DNA of 64,000 bases from Gambelia wislizenii (lineage: Eukaryota; Chordata; Lepidosauria; Squamata; Crotaphytidae): assembly GCA_030847615.1 (NCBI GenBank), contig JAUMIR010000004.1, positions 98,470,001-98,534,000 on the forward strand. The letters are read 5' to 3'. Every line of letters begins with the position of its first letter. Position 1 is the stretch's first letter. Both the position numbers and the translations under genes were made by a program. A model generated the notes under the pieces. The model did no database searches. It saw nothing but the letters and a program-made list of their open reading frames with translations, and had not been told where the DNA came from. This document shows, one piece after another, positions 22,601-37,600 of this stretch.

Positions 22601-25600
22601 ATGTTTCCACGTAAGATGCCTGGCATAAATAAAACAAAACTGACTAGCAGCTAGCCAGCCCTTACCAACTGGACAGAGGTGCTCAATAGATGCAGATTTC
22701 TCTGGTGCTGTTTCAGGGGAGGACAGAGACTGATCCTTCTCTGAAAGGGTTTCTTCTTGGGTGACAGCAGATGACACCATTAGTGGCTGAACAATTTGCA
22801 CAGGTTTCTTTGGCAGCTGGGAGGTCTTCTTGGCAGCTAGATTGTGCATGAAAGCCTCACCCTGGTGGGATCAAAAAGGAATTGAACACAGCTTTAATCA
22901 AATGTAGCTATAAGGCCCAGAATGGGGACAGAAAATAAAGAATGGATCCCTTTACAGCAGCCGTCAGCTTTGGTAATGAAGAAAAGGAAAGACTTTATCA
23001 CATTCTGGCCTGCTCTGTCTGCAGAAGCATTACAATTTTAGAACAACATGGGAAAGGTGCAACATGACAAGAATTTGAAAGTAACAGGATTCGTTGAGCT
23101 TAGCTTTACCTTTTGTAGCATGAGGTTGTGAGCTCTCTTGTCTCTCATTCTGATGGCAGTTGTCCTAGTATGCATTTCCCAATGCTCTGGGGGTGCTTGC
23201 TAAGTGTAGTGTGTGGAATGTACCCTTCCCAGTCTCCTCCCAATCTTCTTACTGTCTTGTCCCCCCTTGCCCGTTGGCCTCTCCCCCCCAACTTCCTTTG
23301 ATTCCAAGCTCCCTATTTAGAAATCAGAATTAAAACAACAACAACTGAAGTGATTTAGTGCAAAAGAGAACTTAAAAAAAAAACAACACCCATTTTTACA
23401 CTAATCTAACAGTAGGTCTGTCTATTAAATAACAAGACTGTTTCTACCTTTCAGGAACTGAGGGGAATGACCGGTAATGGCTCAGAGCAACTGTTGGGGT
23501 GAGCGGGGCTACTGCCAAAATTCTACCTAGCAATTCTAGAAGGTTCCAAGTGTTCTGCGCAGGCGCAGGAATTCAGCTGTGTGGATTCACAGAGACCATG
23601 AAGAAGATCTGATTGTGAACACTTGAATGGTAACTTTGAACATGTCTGAACCTGCATGGCAAACATCAACACTCTTGGCCGTTCAGTTAATTGTCAGTCA
23701 TTGTTTAAAGCAGCTGTGTTGTCTGTTTTGCACCAGAAAAATGCTAAGTTTAAAAGTCGAGCAACATGTCAATTTGAAATTTTTAGTAAAATTGAACAAA
23801 ACACTAACAGAATCTTTTCAAATGCTTACTGAGGCCTACAGGAAGACTGCATGTCTCAAGCATGTGTGTTTGCGTGGCACAAAAGATTTAGAGAAGGACC
23901 TGAGAATGTGGAAGACGATGAATGCCCTGGACAGTCTTCCACTTCAAGAACAAAGACAAAAGAAAGATTTTTTTGTAGAAAAAATCCAGCCAGATTGTTC
24001 AAGGAGACTGCTGACTCAGTGTCCGAATGATAGTTGAAGCTGTGAATATTGACAAAGGCACTGCATGGAAAATTTTGCATGAGGATCTCAACATAAGAAA
24101 AGTTTGTGCCAAGATAGTCAGGGTGCCACAAGGAAATTTGTGCTGACATTCTGCAGCAACTTGAGGCAGACCCAAACCTTTTTCAAAAAATCATCACTTA
24201 TGATGAAACCTAGATTGTCCAGTATGATCCTGAGTCAAAATGACAGTCAATGCACTGGAAAACACCATTATCACCAAAAATGGAAAAAGTACATCAATGC
24301 AAGTCCACATTCAAAGCCATGCTCATTGGGGGGGGTTGACATCAAGGGTGCAATTTTGGCAGAATGGGTTCCAGAAGGCAGAACAGTGAACTAGCATTTT
24401 TATAAGGAAGTTTTGACAAAGCTGAGAGAAAGAGTAAAAAAAAAAAAAAGGCCAGAACTGTGGGGAAATGGTTTCATTCTTCATCAAGACAATGGGCTTG
24501 CTCACACAGCACTTTCTGTGAAAAAGTTTTTGGCCAATAAACACATTACTACACTTGAACATCTTCCATATTTGCCAGATTCGATACCATGAGACTTTTT
24601 TCTTTTCCCTAAAGTGAAATCAATGCTTAAAGGAACACGTTTTGAGTCAAGAGATACAGTAAAGAAGAAAATGGCAGATGAGTTGATACAGCTGACAGAA
24701 ACTGATCTGCTCCATGCCTTTGACCAGTGGAAAGCAAGACTGCATTGGTGTGTGAGTGTGAATGGAGAGTATATTGAAGGAAACAAGCATCAAAATTGTA
24801 AAACATATAAATAAAGATGAATTATTGTATCAGTCTCGTTATTTAGTAGTCAGACCTTGTACTGTATTGTACCAGACTGACAGTACAGAAAAAAAGGTGA
24901 AAAGATGGAAACTGGTTTTAGCAGGTAGGAAACTGGAAATTCACAAATGGAATGTGAATCCATGAACAGTGAACACCTGCAGCCCATGTCATTGTACACA
25001 AAAGGTACTTTCCAAAACAAAAACAAAATGAACCACAAAAATAGGTTCATACATGGATTTAAAATTCAAAATGTACCAAAATATACTAGGATGGGACAAA
25101 AGGCCATATTTGACTGAGAAGTAAAAGTTACAGGAACTGAAGGAAAATACCAGGAAATACACCAGGACAAGAGAAGTGTTGTTTGGATCTCAGAAATAAA
25201 ATCTGTAAGTCATCTTTATTGATTGCCATACCACAACAAATCTAGTTAGTCTGGATGAGCCCATACAATGCTGAAAAGTATCTTCATGTCTGCATTAAAA
25301 TCACCACCACTAGGTTTTTCTTTAACAACATGGGCAGAGTGTTCCATCATCTGACAGCTTTCTATGGTGCATGGAGTTTCATAAGGGGCAAGCTAGTAGA
25401 AGGGAACCCAACAGAAAACTTGTGATTTAGCTGGCCTTGCAGCTGGCATTTGAGAATCAAGGTGCATAAGCAACCTTCAACTGTTGAAGAGCTTCTGGCT
25501 GGAATCCTGTGTGATATGCACACACAGAAATTTGGCTTATTCACTTTTTAGGCACAGGATAAAGTGCTATTCTGTAGCCCTTTGTTCAACATCTAAATTC

Positions 25601-28600
25601 CACACACACACCGACACACACCTGTCAAGCCCCATGTGAGGCTTCTGCTGCTTACTGATGTCACTCTATGGGGAAGAGATACAAAGGTAGACTCTATCTG
25701 TGAGTGCACATGCATTTCTTTCCTCAGTGGACTGAGATGGGCTGGTTCACCAGCATCTTGTCACTGCATTCTTTCCCTTCCCCACTAGTAAGCAGAAGGA
25801 GAAGCAGTGGCCCTTCCCAGTGATTGTCAGCTAAAGGGTAGGGAGGTTTTAAACAGGACACAACCAGCTAGAGCAGGGATTCTCAACCTCTGCTCCTCCA
25901 GATGTCTGACATAATTCCAGACCATTGTCCACACTGGCTAGGGCTCCTGGGAGTTGAAGTCCAAAACATATGGAAGGTCAGAGTTTGAGAACTAATGAGC
26001 TAGAAGACAGTTCCTTGCAACTCATCCAAAAAAAGGTGCATGCAGGGGGAGGACATGGAGGCAGAGCATTACACTCCTTCAGCTTGATGTAAGATCTCTG
26101 CCTCCTTATTATTTTTGCGTTACTGTTACGGCCTTTTGCAGTCAGGTGTATTTTTCAGTAGAATGGTCTTATTCCAATAAAAAATTCCTAATCCCCACAA
26201 AAATTCCAAGAGCCAAGCTGAAAGATAAACCAATTGGTCTCCTGCAAAAAAGGACTGATGAACAGCTGGGGTAAAACATTTATTTTGACAACACACCTCA
26301 TGCTCATCCTTATCTTTGTCATGCTCCTCTTCCTCCAACTTAACCAGCCTGTTAGCATTTTCCAGCACAGCAGCAAATGTACTGCCATCTTCTGTGGGAG
26401 TAATTCCAGGAATTGGAGGGAAACCTGATAAGAAAATGTATGCTTCAAAATAAGTGAAGAGAATTTTGAGAATTCCAGATCTTTTTAAAAAATGGAAATG
26501 ATTCAAAACTTTAGTTATATTTATAAGTTCCAAGACAGGAGAGCTTTGGCCACAGACTACAATCAACATGTTCAAATGGCAGCTTTTGTAACTAGGAAAA
26601 TGCACTGACTCTTCAATATGAGCTCAGACTGAGGCCTGCAGTTATTTATACTCTCACAGCTGAGTATAAACAGAGCTTAAACAAAACAGAGTTTTCTGCT
26701 ATGCTTTACAATTTTCACCCAATCACCCTGCATAGCGTGCGATAAAAAAAAAAGGTCCACATTTCTTTTAAAGAATATGCCAGCATTGCCAACCCATCGT
26801 TCAAACTTGGCAATATGAATAAATTGTACTATTTCTTTATTTATCTGATTTACATCTTGCTTTTCTCCCAGGACCAAACTGGTAAGAAAATTTTGTACAA
26901 GCCAATGCATTCATTTCAAAATAATAACACCAAGAGTTTGGGCTGCATTCATGCAAACATAAGCAGAATTCCTAGCAGACCTTGCTGCTCCATGTAAAAA
27001 GGTGGGAATTGGCACACATGGAGCTTAATAGGGGCAGGACCAAAGCATGTGGCGCTTTAGCCAGCTCTGGCCCTCACATATTTTTAAAAAGTAAACAAGA
27101 ACGGTTTTGCCAAAGGTTATTCCAAAAGAGGTGTTTTATTAAAATCCCTTAAGATCAGAGAATATGAAGGATTTTAATACTTTTTTTTTTAAATGTATCC
27201 AATGCCTCATTTTAATGTGAACTATTCAAGCTGTAATTAAAATTAGTGTTAGTTCATCCAAACACATTGAAGACATAAGAACAGAACAATTTATTTTAAA
27301 AGCACTCTCTTCCATTAAGCAAATAATGCCTTTGGTCATAACATCCATGTTCATGAAGATCCTTTGGAGTATTTTCAGCATTTTTAAGTTCATCTTTATT
27401 ATTAAATTTGATATACAAGTTATAGATAACAATTAGCATGACATATCTAGTTACACATAAACAACCAGATTTTGGTACTTCTGATCTCCTTTTTAAAACC
27501 CTAAATATGGAAAATGCAGAAATGAAAGTATTTGCTGGGATATTTCAAATTTCAAAACTCTTGCCAAAAAATGAAGGACAATAATTTCCAGACAATCAAG
27601 AATTTCAAACATACACTTTTTGTTAGGCAATCCAGATGCTCTGTCTGAAGGAAATAGCAAAAAACATTTTTATAAAAAGCAAAGGTAGTCATGTTTGTTT
27701 TAAGAAAAATTCTTAATCAGTATCGTATATAGCAAAAGGCCACAAAAATGTGTGAAAACTTTTGAGATCTCCATCTCTCTTCGTCAGGTAAGCCATTACA
27801 AAAAGCAGAATCAGCCACCATGCAATTTCATAAACAGTGACAAATAACAATAGGCTGTTTTAAAGCACATTCTACAGTACTGCCAACCCAGCCTTCTAAC
27901 AGAAAGGAGTAGGAGGAATTCTGTTGAAGCATTCCTGGCAAATGTACCAGGAAAAACTGCTTATGCAAGGATATTTCGTGTAACAACATGCAGCCCTAAC
28001 AGTCAAACACTTACCAGGGGGAACTGGTAATTCAGCAAAATTCACTTTCCTTCCTGCTTTATGGGCTCTTATGGCATCCTGATATTGCTGTAATAAGAGA
28101 TTTAGGTCAGAAGAGGACTTTTCTGCTCAGACTTGGAAATGAAGAGTGGTAATAAATACACATCTGTCACTCTTTTGTTTCCAAAGTTCACAAACCTTTC
28201 TGAAATCACATTTGTGTTCCAAGCAGTATATCATTTTATGAGCACTCCAAGCACAACATTTTGTAGCTAGGAATATGAAAACCTTCAATCACATAGCTCA
28301 TCCATTGTCACTGTGCGTGTTTTGGGAAAAAACATCCTACCTGTTCCGTATAAATTTAAACACATGATTGTTAACAGTTGGCTGGATCCAGACTTTGTCA
28401 GACTTAACAAGCAAATCCACTGAAATTGGTGTGACTTAACATAAATCATGTCTAATGTCAGTCCTACTGATCCCAGTGGGTCCTCACCATGTGTGAGAAA
28501 GTATGGATCCAAATCATCCATCATAGTATAACCTGATAAAGGTATACTGAGAAGTAAATTCCAGCAAGTTAATGGGGCTTACTCCCAGAGGAAGTAGGTA

Positions 28601-31600
28601 CAAGGTCACCAGCTTTAGTGTGTGAACACTTTCATACCTAAAAGATCTGGGATATATATTGTAGAAATCCATTCCCCACTAACCTTATATATTTATATAT
28701 ACAGTCGTCCCTTCACATTCGTGGGGGTTAGGTTCCCCAGACCCCCGCGAATGTGAAAATTTCGCGAATAACAACTGCCCTCCCCCCTCCCCCGCCAAAG
28801 CGACCATGGGGCCTCTGAAGGCCTCATAGTCGCTTTCCCCCGCCTCCCCCCTTCCCTCCCAAGGCCTTCACGGGGACTCTGGAGCGTCTCCGGAGGCCCC
28901 GTGATCGCCCCTCCAGCCCTCCCCCTCCCTCCCAAGGCCTTCATGGAGCCTCCGGAGTGTCTCTGGAGGCCCCATGGAGACCTCCCCGGCCCTCCCTCCT
29001 CCCGCCCAGGGCCTTCATGGGGCCTCCGAAGCATCTCCAGAGGTCCCATGGAGACCTCCCCGGCCCTCCCCCCTCCCTCCCAAGGCCTTCACAGGGCCTC
29101 CAGAGGCCCCGTGTCACTGCTTTTGGGAGGGCAGAGGCCCTCCCAAAACCCGCAAATATTTGAAACCGCAAACGTTAAGTTTGTGAATGTGGAGGGGCAA
29201 CTGTATATATTTTACAAGAACTAGTTCTTCCACTGCTGTTCTCATATATCATGAAAGTTACTGTTGAGCCTATGATGATACAATATTAGAGCAAGGATGG
29301 GCAATTTCTAGAGGTGGAAGAGGGCACTGCATCCCTGAATCCACTAGGAGCCACACCCCACTTCTGCTGTCACCAGTTTTGATACTGTATTTTGCTGCCA
29401 ACAAAACAAACTTTCATTTGCAATGAGACACATAGAGAGGAATGTACTTCTGCAAAGCTTCCAAAGGCAGGAAAAAATGGAGTGGGGTGGAGGAACAGGG
29501 GACATGTAGCCCAGGGATTATGTGTTGCCCATGCTCCATTAGAGGCTCACACAAGAAGGATTACATCCAAGCATACCAAAGCCGGCTTTCCTTGCCTTAC
29601 TAACCTTTGCTATCCTTTCATGCATCCTGCTTTTCCGACTGTCTCCATTTGCTTTGGCTTGAGCTGCTGCTGCTTTGTATTTCTCCAGCCTCTGCTGTAA
29701 AGCTTCTAGCACTGTTTTTGGCTGCTGCAGGGAACCTTTGGAAACACAGATTCAGAGATTGTACCATATATGCTCAACCATACAAGCTACATAAATAAAT
29801 GAAACACAACAACCCATAGAACATGGTTTCTATTTGTTTCAGTTCAACTCATTCTTCTTGTTTTCACCCCCACTGCCATAAAAAGTTGTGAGAGCAATAA
29901 AAAAAGTATGGTAGCTCTGCACATTTCTAATCTAAATAATACAACTCACAATAGAGACCTACCTCTAAAAACATCTCACCTGAAGCTTCATTATCTGGAG
30001 GATCTGATGAAGTCACAGCTTGTGAAGTTTCCAAAGGTACAGATGGGGTCTGTATTGAGGGAGGCTGCATCTTTTCTGGACTTTCAGGTTCTGAAAAAGC
30101 AGGTGAAAGGGAAAAGAACTTCAGACTGTATTTCACAACAGGCAGGAAACTGCCAAAATACAAATCCTTCAGTACTTTTTGAAGATAATAGAAAATGAAG
30201 ATAATTCAAAAAGGTTCAAGAAAAAGTTCTGAATTCTTATATAAGAGGACTGATGGGCCAGTAAAAAAAAAAAGGGGGGGAGGGGGTTAAGAATAATAAT
30301 TTTAATTTAAAGTAAGAATTTCATAAAAATGTAAGAATTTCGAAACAAAACCAATTCACACCATGGACATGAAATGGAGGTAGTGGTTTATATCCAATTA
30401 TTTCCAAGGAAAAATAAAATAGCTTCACAGTAGTTTTACAGTGGGCTTCCCGTACCCACAGGATTCACGGATTCAACCAATCATGGATGGAAAATAATTT
30501 TTAGAATCCAATTTTTTTAAAAAATTAAAAATACATTATTCAAATATATTTTTAAAAAATCTCTCCCCTGCCCCACATGCTGGCCTCGCAAGCTCTGTGG
30601 TGCACCCCTGCTGAGGGTGAAGAAGTCAGCAGAGTGGGGCAGGGGAGAGTGAGAAAGAGGAAGAGAGGGAACTAGTTGTCAAAGTGGGATGGGGATGGGA
30701 GCTGGATCTTTTGTCACTGAATATTAAGTTATTAATTACTGTTTGTCAAGATTTGAAAAAAGTGGCAGGGGAAGTCAACAGTATTGACTGGAATAGATAT
30801 AGTAGCTTTAGGATTACAGCTGTCCCTTCACATTCACTGGGGTTTGGTTCCAGGACCCCCCCCCCCGTGAATACCCAAATCTGTGAATACTCAAGTTCCA
30901 TTATATGCAATTAGCAAGTCCCCTATATTAGATGGCAAAATCAAGGTTTGCTTTTTGGATTATTATTTCTTAAAGAATATTTTCAAGCCGCGAATACTTA
31001 AATCTGTGAATGCCAGATCCATGATTATGGAGGGACAACTGTAGAAACATTTTTAACAAAGCAATCCTTCCTAATATAGTGTTTTCTATAATTCTGTTTT
31101 TAACTTCATCCATTTGGTGAGCAGTTCATAATTTTGTGATAGAGTTTGGGCCAGATCTTTCATGATTAGGATTCTAATATATGTCCAGAGAAGGGCGACT
31201 AAAATGGTGAAAGGTCTGGAAGTCATGCCTTATGAGGAAAGACTTAGGGAGCTGGGTATGTTTAGTCTGGAAAAAAGTTGGTTAAGGGATGATATGATAG
31301 CCCTGTTTAAGTATTTGAAGGGGTGTCATGTTGAGGATGGAGCAAGCTTGTTTTCTGCTGCTCCAGAGACTAGAACATGGAGCAATGGATGCAAGCTCCA
31401 GGAACAGAGATTCCACCTCAACATTAGGAGGAACTTTCTGACAGTAAGAGCTGTTCGGCAGTGGAACGCACTCCCTCGTAGCATGGTGGGGTCTCCTTCC
31501 TTGGAGGTCTTTAAACAGAGGCTGGATGGCCATCTGTCAGGGATGATTTGATTGTGTATTCTTGCATTGCAAGGGCTTGGACTTGATGGCCCTCGTGGTC

Positions 31601-34600
31601 CCTTCCAACTCTACAATTCTATGATTCTATGAATATATAAGAATCCAGGGGATTGTAATTGTAGGTTGGTTATCTCTTTTTTTCGTGAATCAAAGGAATG
31701 TACAGGCAAACCATTTTTGACTTTTGAAAGTTTACATTGAAGCCAGTGAACTTGTCAAAGATGTGTAATATTTTTGCAATTTCTGGAAAGGAAGATTCTG
31801 GGTTCTCAAGAAAAATCAATATGTCATCTGTACATAAACTGATATTTTGTTCATTCATGGTGATTAATATAAGACACCTTAATTTTATATTTTGCTGGAT
31901 AGTCTGCTAATGACTCCATTGCTATTGCAAATAGCAGCAGCAAGAGAGGACATCCTTGTTTTGTGCCTCTATTTACTCTGATTGGTGTGGTCTCCCTTCT
32001 GTTGACATGTATAACAGCATCCAAACTTCCATATTCATTTAGCAAGTCCAGGAAAGTTATCCCAATCCATTCCTTCTAGAATGCCAAACAAATTTAAAGG
32101 GAAATTCCCATGTATACCTGATTCCTTCTCTATGAAACAAATATGTTAGGGGCCTAAAGGCTCATCTCTCCTCCAATGTTTCAGCTGTAAGATCTTGAAA
32201 GATCAAGACATTTTTATCTCCATATTTTAAATCTGGTATTGGACCGATTTTAGTTAGGACTAAATGAAGTGAGTGAAGTGGAGAAGAATATCTTTTGGTA
32301 GTTTATTGGTGGACTGAGTGACGGTTGTAGTTCTGTGCATGTGCTCTATGTCAGATTTCTCCAAAACAAGGTCTGCACACAAGTCGTTCAGCCAAGTGAT
32401 CATAAAATGCAGTAAATCTCTCTGCTCTGTACCCTCTGGGAAACCCTTAAAGTAGATGCTGAGATGCCCCCCTATTTTCAAGATGTTTGATCTTGTTGAT
32501 GAGAGAATCATTTATATCCTCTAAGCATCGTATTCTGTTGTCATGTGAATTGCTTTTTTGAAGGGCTTAATTAGTAACATCTTATATGTCATCAATTTGT
32601 TTTGTAAGCATTGTAAGCTTTGCATCAACAGATTCAAGTGCTGAGGACCTTTACTAAAGTTATCGCGTTCTAACTCACTCCAATTTTACAAAGTTGTGAG
32701 GTTTCAACCAGCTCACCCTTTATGCACCCACCATGCTTGGTGGTTGGCCACACACCCCAACAATTTTAATTCTTTAAGGCGGTTCAACATAATCAAAATA
32801 AAACCTACAAAGAGACCAAGATGAAGTTATTATCAGTGAACCCCCAAAGCCTGGCTTAACATTTAAGTTTTGACTTGGTGCCATAATTAGGCTAAAACTG
32901 GTGTCAAGGAGGCCTCCAACAGGAGGGTATTCCACAACTGGGGCACCACAGACAAAGAAGGCCCTCCTTCATCTCCACTCATCAACAGCAAAAGAAAAAA
33001 AGAAAAAAGATTCTGCAAAAAATGTCCAGTGGGAACAAAGTACCAGTAGGAGTCAAAATATGGGGTCCAGGAACATACTTTTGTCCAACTTCCAAAAAAA
33101 CACACAAGCAACTGCAAAGTAAAAACCATCTATGACATGATCAGCTGCATGCATCCAATATCTACTTGTTAAGTGATCTGAAAACCAGTGTTGTAACTGA
33201 CTAGAAAATTCTAACCCTAGAAATATTATGATTTCAAAACCACTATGTGATTTTTATGGCAATATATCTAAGTCAATGAAATCTACCTTCATCCTTTACA
33301 TGTTATTCAGCGTTCCCTTGTTATAGAATAGGATGGACATTTTTCTATATTGCTCTTACCCTGTGGTGCCGGAGGCATATCCTTCAAGTCTACCGGTTGC
33401 CCACTGTCAAGTGCTTCTAAAACCATACTGAATTTCTAAAATAGAAAGACAAAGCAAGTAGATAGCAATTAAAAGATTAGAAATCTGGAGGTTTTTGATT
33501 TAAAGATAATTAATAAAGCAGTGCTTTCAAGTTCAGAGACTGGAAGCACTTTTAGAATCTTGAAAACCTACTTTGAAATGGACATGGGCAACTGTGGTAG
33601 TCAAGGACCCAGTATCTGTTCTAGAACCGTCCAAGGCAAGAAGGAGTGCCCCGCCCCCAAAACAATCAAATAAACAAAGAAAAAAAATTGGAGGTGGCCA
33701 GAAATCTACTTTTGTTTTTGAAAATCTGTTATTCATCCAATCAAATGTACAATATTCAACATATCTCTTTGCCCAGCAATATCCTTGGATATGGCAGCAA
33801 TTCCAAGGTGTATAAAATATAGAATAAATTATATCAGATACGGATAGAAGTGGGCAGTGTAGTCCTAGGATTGCTTGTGGCCACCAAGGCTGTGCTTGCA
33901 GCCTCCCGAGGCCCTCACCCCAATGTCTGTGCCTAAGATTGGCCAACTATTCCCCTGGAAGCCTCTGGTTAGCTATTTCAGCACACCTGTCTTAGGTTTA
34001 GGGAGGGCTTTTGTCAGAACTAGAGTTCACTGCCAATTTTAGACGAAAGGTGTGGCATATGAAAATGGCTGGCTGGCCGCTGAAAGTCTTGGTGGGCTGG
34101 TGTAATCCTTCAACCCATAGAAGCTATCATGGAGAACTGCACAAATTTTCTAATTTAAATACATTATTCTGATGGCACAGTTTGGTTTATCTGGTCACAG
34201 AATATGTTTTCCCCCCGAATGCATGATTATTTAATTAATGACACAATCAAGACTTTTTGCCCTAAGAAAAGAAAAGAGTACCAACCTACTCATGACTTTC
34301 ACCATAGTAACCATCACCATGAAGCAGAGCTTACTATATGAGTCAGGATCATTAGAGTGATTTCCCCCCATCCCTGATTAAGTTCAATGCTGGCCAGTGC
34401 AAGGCTCTACCAAACATGCTAAGTTCTATTTCATGATATGTGTAGAACATGAAATATGTTCTATTTCACGATATGTGCCCCAGTGATGCAGATTACCATT
34501 GCCTAAGTGATTTGTGAACTCATACTGAGAAGAATAACAATTCTAGTGACTCAAGATACCTAGCACAAATTCAAGATTGCAGAAAGTTCCCTTTTCTTGT

Positions 34601-37600
34601 GAATAATGATGCCTCACCTTCCCAGTCCTCATATATTCTTTTGCCTTCTCAAGATCACCTCTCTGTTTAGCCTTCAGTGCCGCCAATTTATATTCCTTCT
34701 CTCGGGTCACAAGCAGTGATCGTGTGCCAAGGACTGGGGAATCTGAACAAGACAATAAAGCCAGCCAATAAAACATCCTCTATTAGACATCATGAAGAAC
34801 AATAGTGCCTTCTGAGTCTCTCGCCCACCTCCCTGGAAGAGACAAGCAGCAAAATGATTTAAATTTTTTTGGCCATATGTTGAACGGGGATGCTGCATGG
34901 AAAAGGACCACCCCAAAAACTACTTACTGTTTTCAGAAGCGGTACCTATTCCCAGAGTATCCATATCTGCATCCTGGCCTTGGAGACTAGTTGCACTTTC
35001 AGAGTTTTCCAGATTACTGGGGTCCTTTAATTCATGTTCTGCTGCAGAGCTTTCCTTCTCCTTCTGTTCAAGTACTGTAACTTCATCTTCATTTCCTAAG
35101 CTTTCAGGCAAGTCATTATGATTAATGGCTTGTAGTGCTGTCAATGAGCTCTTCCCAGATGCTACAGGTGGTGGCATTTCTTCTGTGTTCACTTTTTTAC
35201 CTTTCTTCACTGCAGTTAGCATGGCTTCTAATGCCTAGCAGAGAATAAGGAACAATGTCACCTGATTTATGGAATTATCACCCCATATGTTCAGGCCTCT
35301 TCATTTATCTATTTACAATGGAAAGATAGGCAACTCACGTTCCAGCATAAACAACCAAAGTGTACATACTTACTTTTTTTTAACAGGAAAGACAAATGTG
35401 GTATTTGCTAAAGTATTTCTTATTCCTTTGCAAGTATATGTTCCCTTGCTGATGTCCATCATAGCTGATCCAAGATCATCTGCAAATTCAAGCTGTGAGC
35501 TGTTTCTAAAACTGGCTTGGATTTGAATTATTTGTTATGATTCTCCAGCCCCAACATTAGCAGCACAATCTTATGCTTGTTCACTCAAAGCTCCAGAGTT
35601 TAAAGGAATTTACTCCTAGATCAGCGTGTATGGTATTGTAGCCTGAATTCTTCATTTGGTCAAAACAAAACCTAAACATTAGATCTCAATAAGCAGATGA
35701 GGTCAAAATCAGGCATAAACTCAGAGTGGAGCATCACCAATTGAACAACTTTTTTATCTGCCAACTGCAACAAAAGTTGAAACAGCAGCAGCAATAACAA
35801 GAAAATGTACCCAGACACATATCGGCACACAAGAGTTAATGTTTTCAACCAACAGGTTATTAACAGATGATGCCTTAAATCATACTTGAACAGCACCTAG
35901 CAGAGAGCTCTGTAAGATGCCTGAAATTTCACACCTCACCATCTTCTTGGGAACAGCAGATGCTCACAAAACACACACAATTTCAATGTCTTGATTTCAA
36001 AACTGCTTCACTGAACAGTGTAAAAGAATCCTAAAACAAAACCCTGAACTATAAGGAAGCATGAGCAAACTTCAGACAACACCCAAGTATAAAAACAGGA
36101 TGGGAGAGTGTGGTCACCCTTCTGAAAAGCACAACAGATTTGCTTCAATGTTAACTCCTGATAATAATCAGGCAGCCATTTCTACTGTCCTTCAAAGCAC
36201 AGGCACATATAAGACGACTGGGCATATAAAACGACCCCCCCCCAATTTTTGAGTTAAAATATAGTTTGGGATATACTCGCCGTATAAGACCCCCACTACC
36301 CCCCACCACCCGCCCTCCCCGAAGCCATGATCGGGGCTCCCAATCACAGCTTCAGAGAGGGCAGGTGGTGGCTGGAAACCTCCCCCCCTCCAGCCAGCCA
36401 CCCTTCCCCCCTCCCCGAAGCCACGATTGGGTGCCCTCATGCTGGTTGGGGAATCACGGGAGATGGCTGGCTGGCTGGGGAGATTCCCAGTCCCACGATT
36501 CCCCAGTCTCCCAGCCACCTCCCGCGATGGGTCGGGAAGGACGGGAGCTGGCTAGGAAGCGTCCCCACCCCCACAGCCAGCCACCCCTCCGAGGTGGCTA
36601 GGAAGCTTCCTAGCCAGCTCCCGTCATTCCCGAGTCCGAGATGGAACTGGCAGCCCCATCTCGGACTCAGGAATGAGGAGAGGTGGCTAGGAGCTTTTCT
36701 AGTCAGCTCCCATTGTTCCCAACTCGCGTGCAGCCAGCCAAACATCCATGTTTCTCTTGCTTTGCCAGGGGAAACGCGGTGGTTTGGCTGGCTGGTTTCA
36801 CAGCCTGCCTGATCTACTGCGTCTTCGCTTGGGGCAAATGTACCCGCTTTGCCTCACCCCCCGCCCATCTCCTGCGTCTTTGCTCCTTTTGCGAAGGGAG
36901 CAAAGATGCAGGAGATGGGCGGCGTGTGAGGCAAACTGCTACATTCACCCTTCTCCTTTAGGGAGCAAAGATGCAGGAGACCGGGTGGGGGGGGTGAGGC
37001 AAAGCCCCCAAAGGGGGCGAAGGCAGAGGAGAGGGGCGAATGTACAGGATTCAGTAAAGGCAGAGGGGTGACTGGCTGGGAGGGGGGAAGCTTGCTAGCC
37101 ACCTCCCGTCCTTCCCAAGTCCGAGATGGGTCTGGCATCCCCATCACGGGTTGGTATACCTGGCGTATAAGACAACCCCCAATTTTTGAGGAAATTTTTC
37201 TGGATTAAAAAGTCGTCTTATATGCCGGAATATATGATACCTATGTCCACAAAATATGAGCAATTCAGCCAAGTGACTGGAAAATGTCAACTACAACACA
37301 AAAAATTATTATGTTAAATTCACAATTAAATTAGTGAAACCTAAGCTGATAACCTACACACAGTTCCTGTTGAATGCTCTCTCCTACAATAAGTAGTATT
37401 GTGGACTAATATTTCCTTTTGGTCTATTGCACTTCTTAAATTCAGACTTCACATTTTCAACCATTCTCTCTAACATGTGTAGCAAATAACTCCCTCAATA
37501 TATACAAACCTAAATTAATGTAACAGCTAGCTTAATATCCATAGTGTTATTTTTCACACCCAGCTTTTTCAGATAAGTATCAATCTTACGATTCACTGCC

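Noticed and set aside
36266..36812. Pro/Ser-rich open frames of 100-160 codons
   Set aside because: They lie inside a non-autonomous DNA transposon with a diverged repetitive core. Frames on both strands are comparable.
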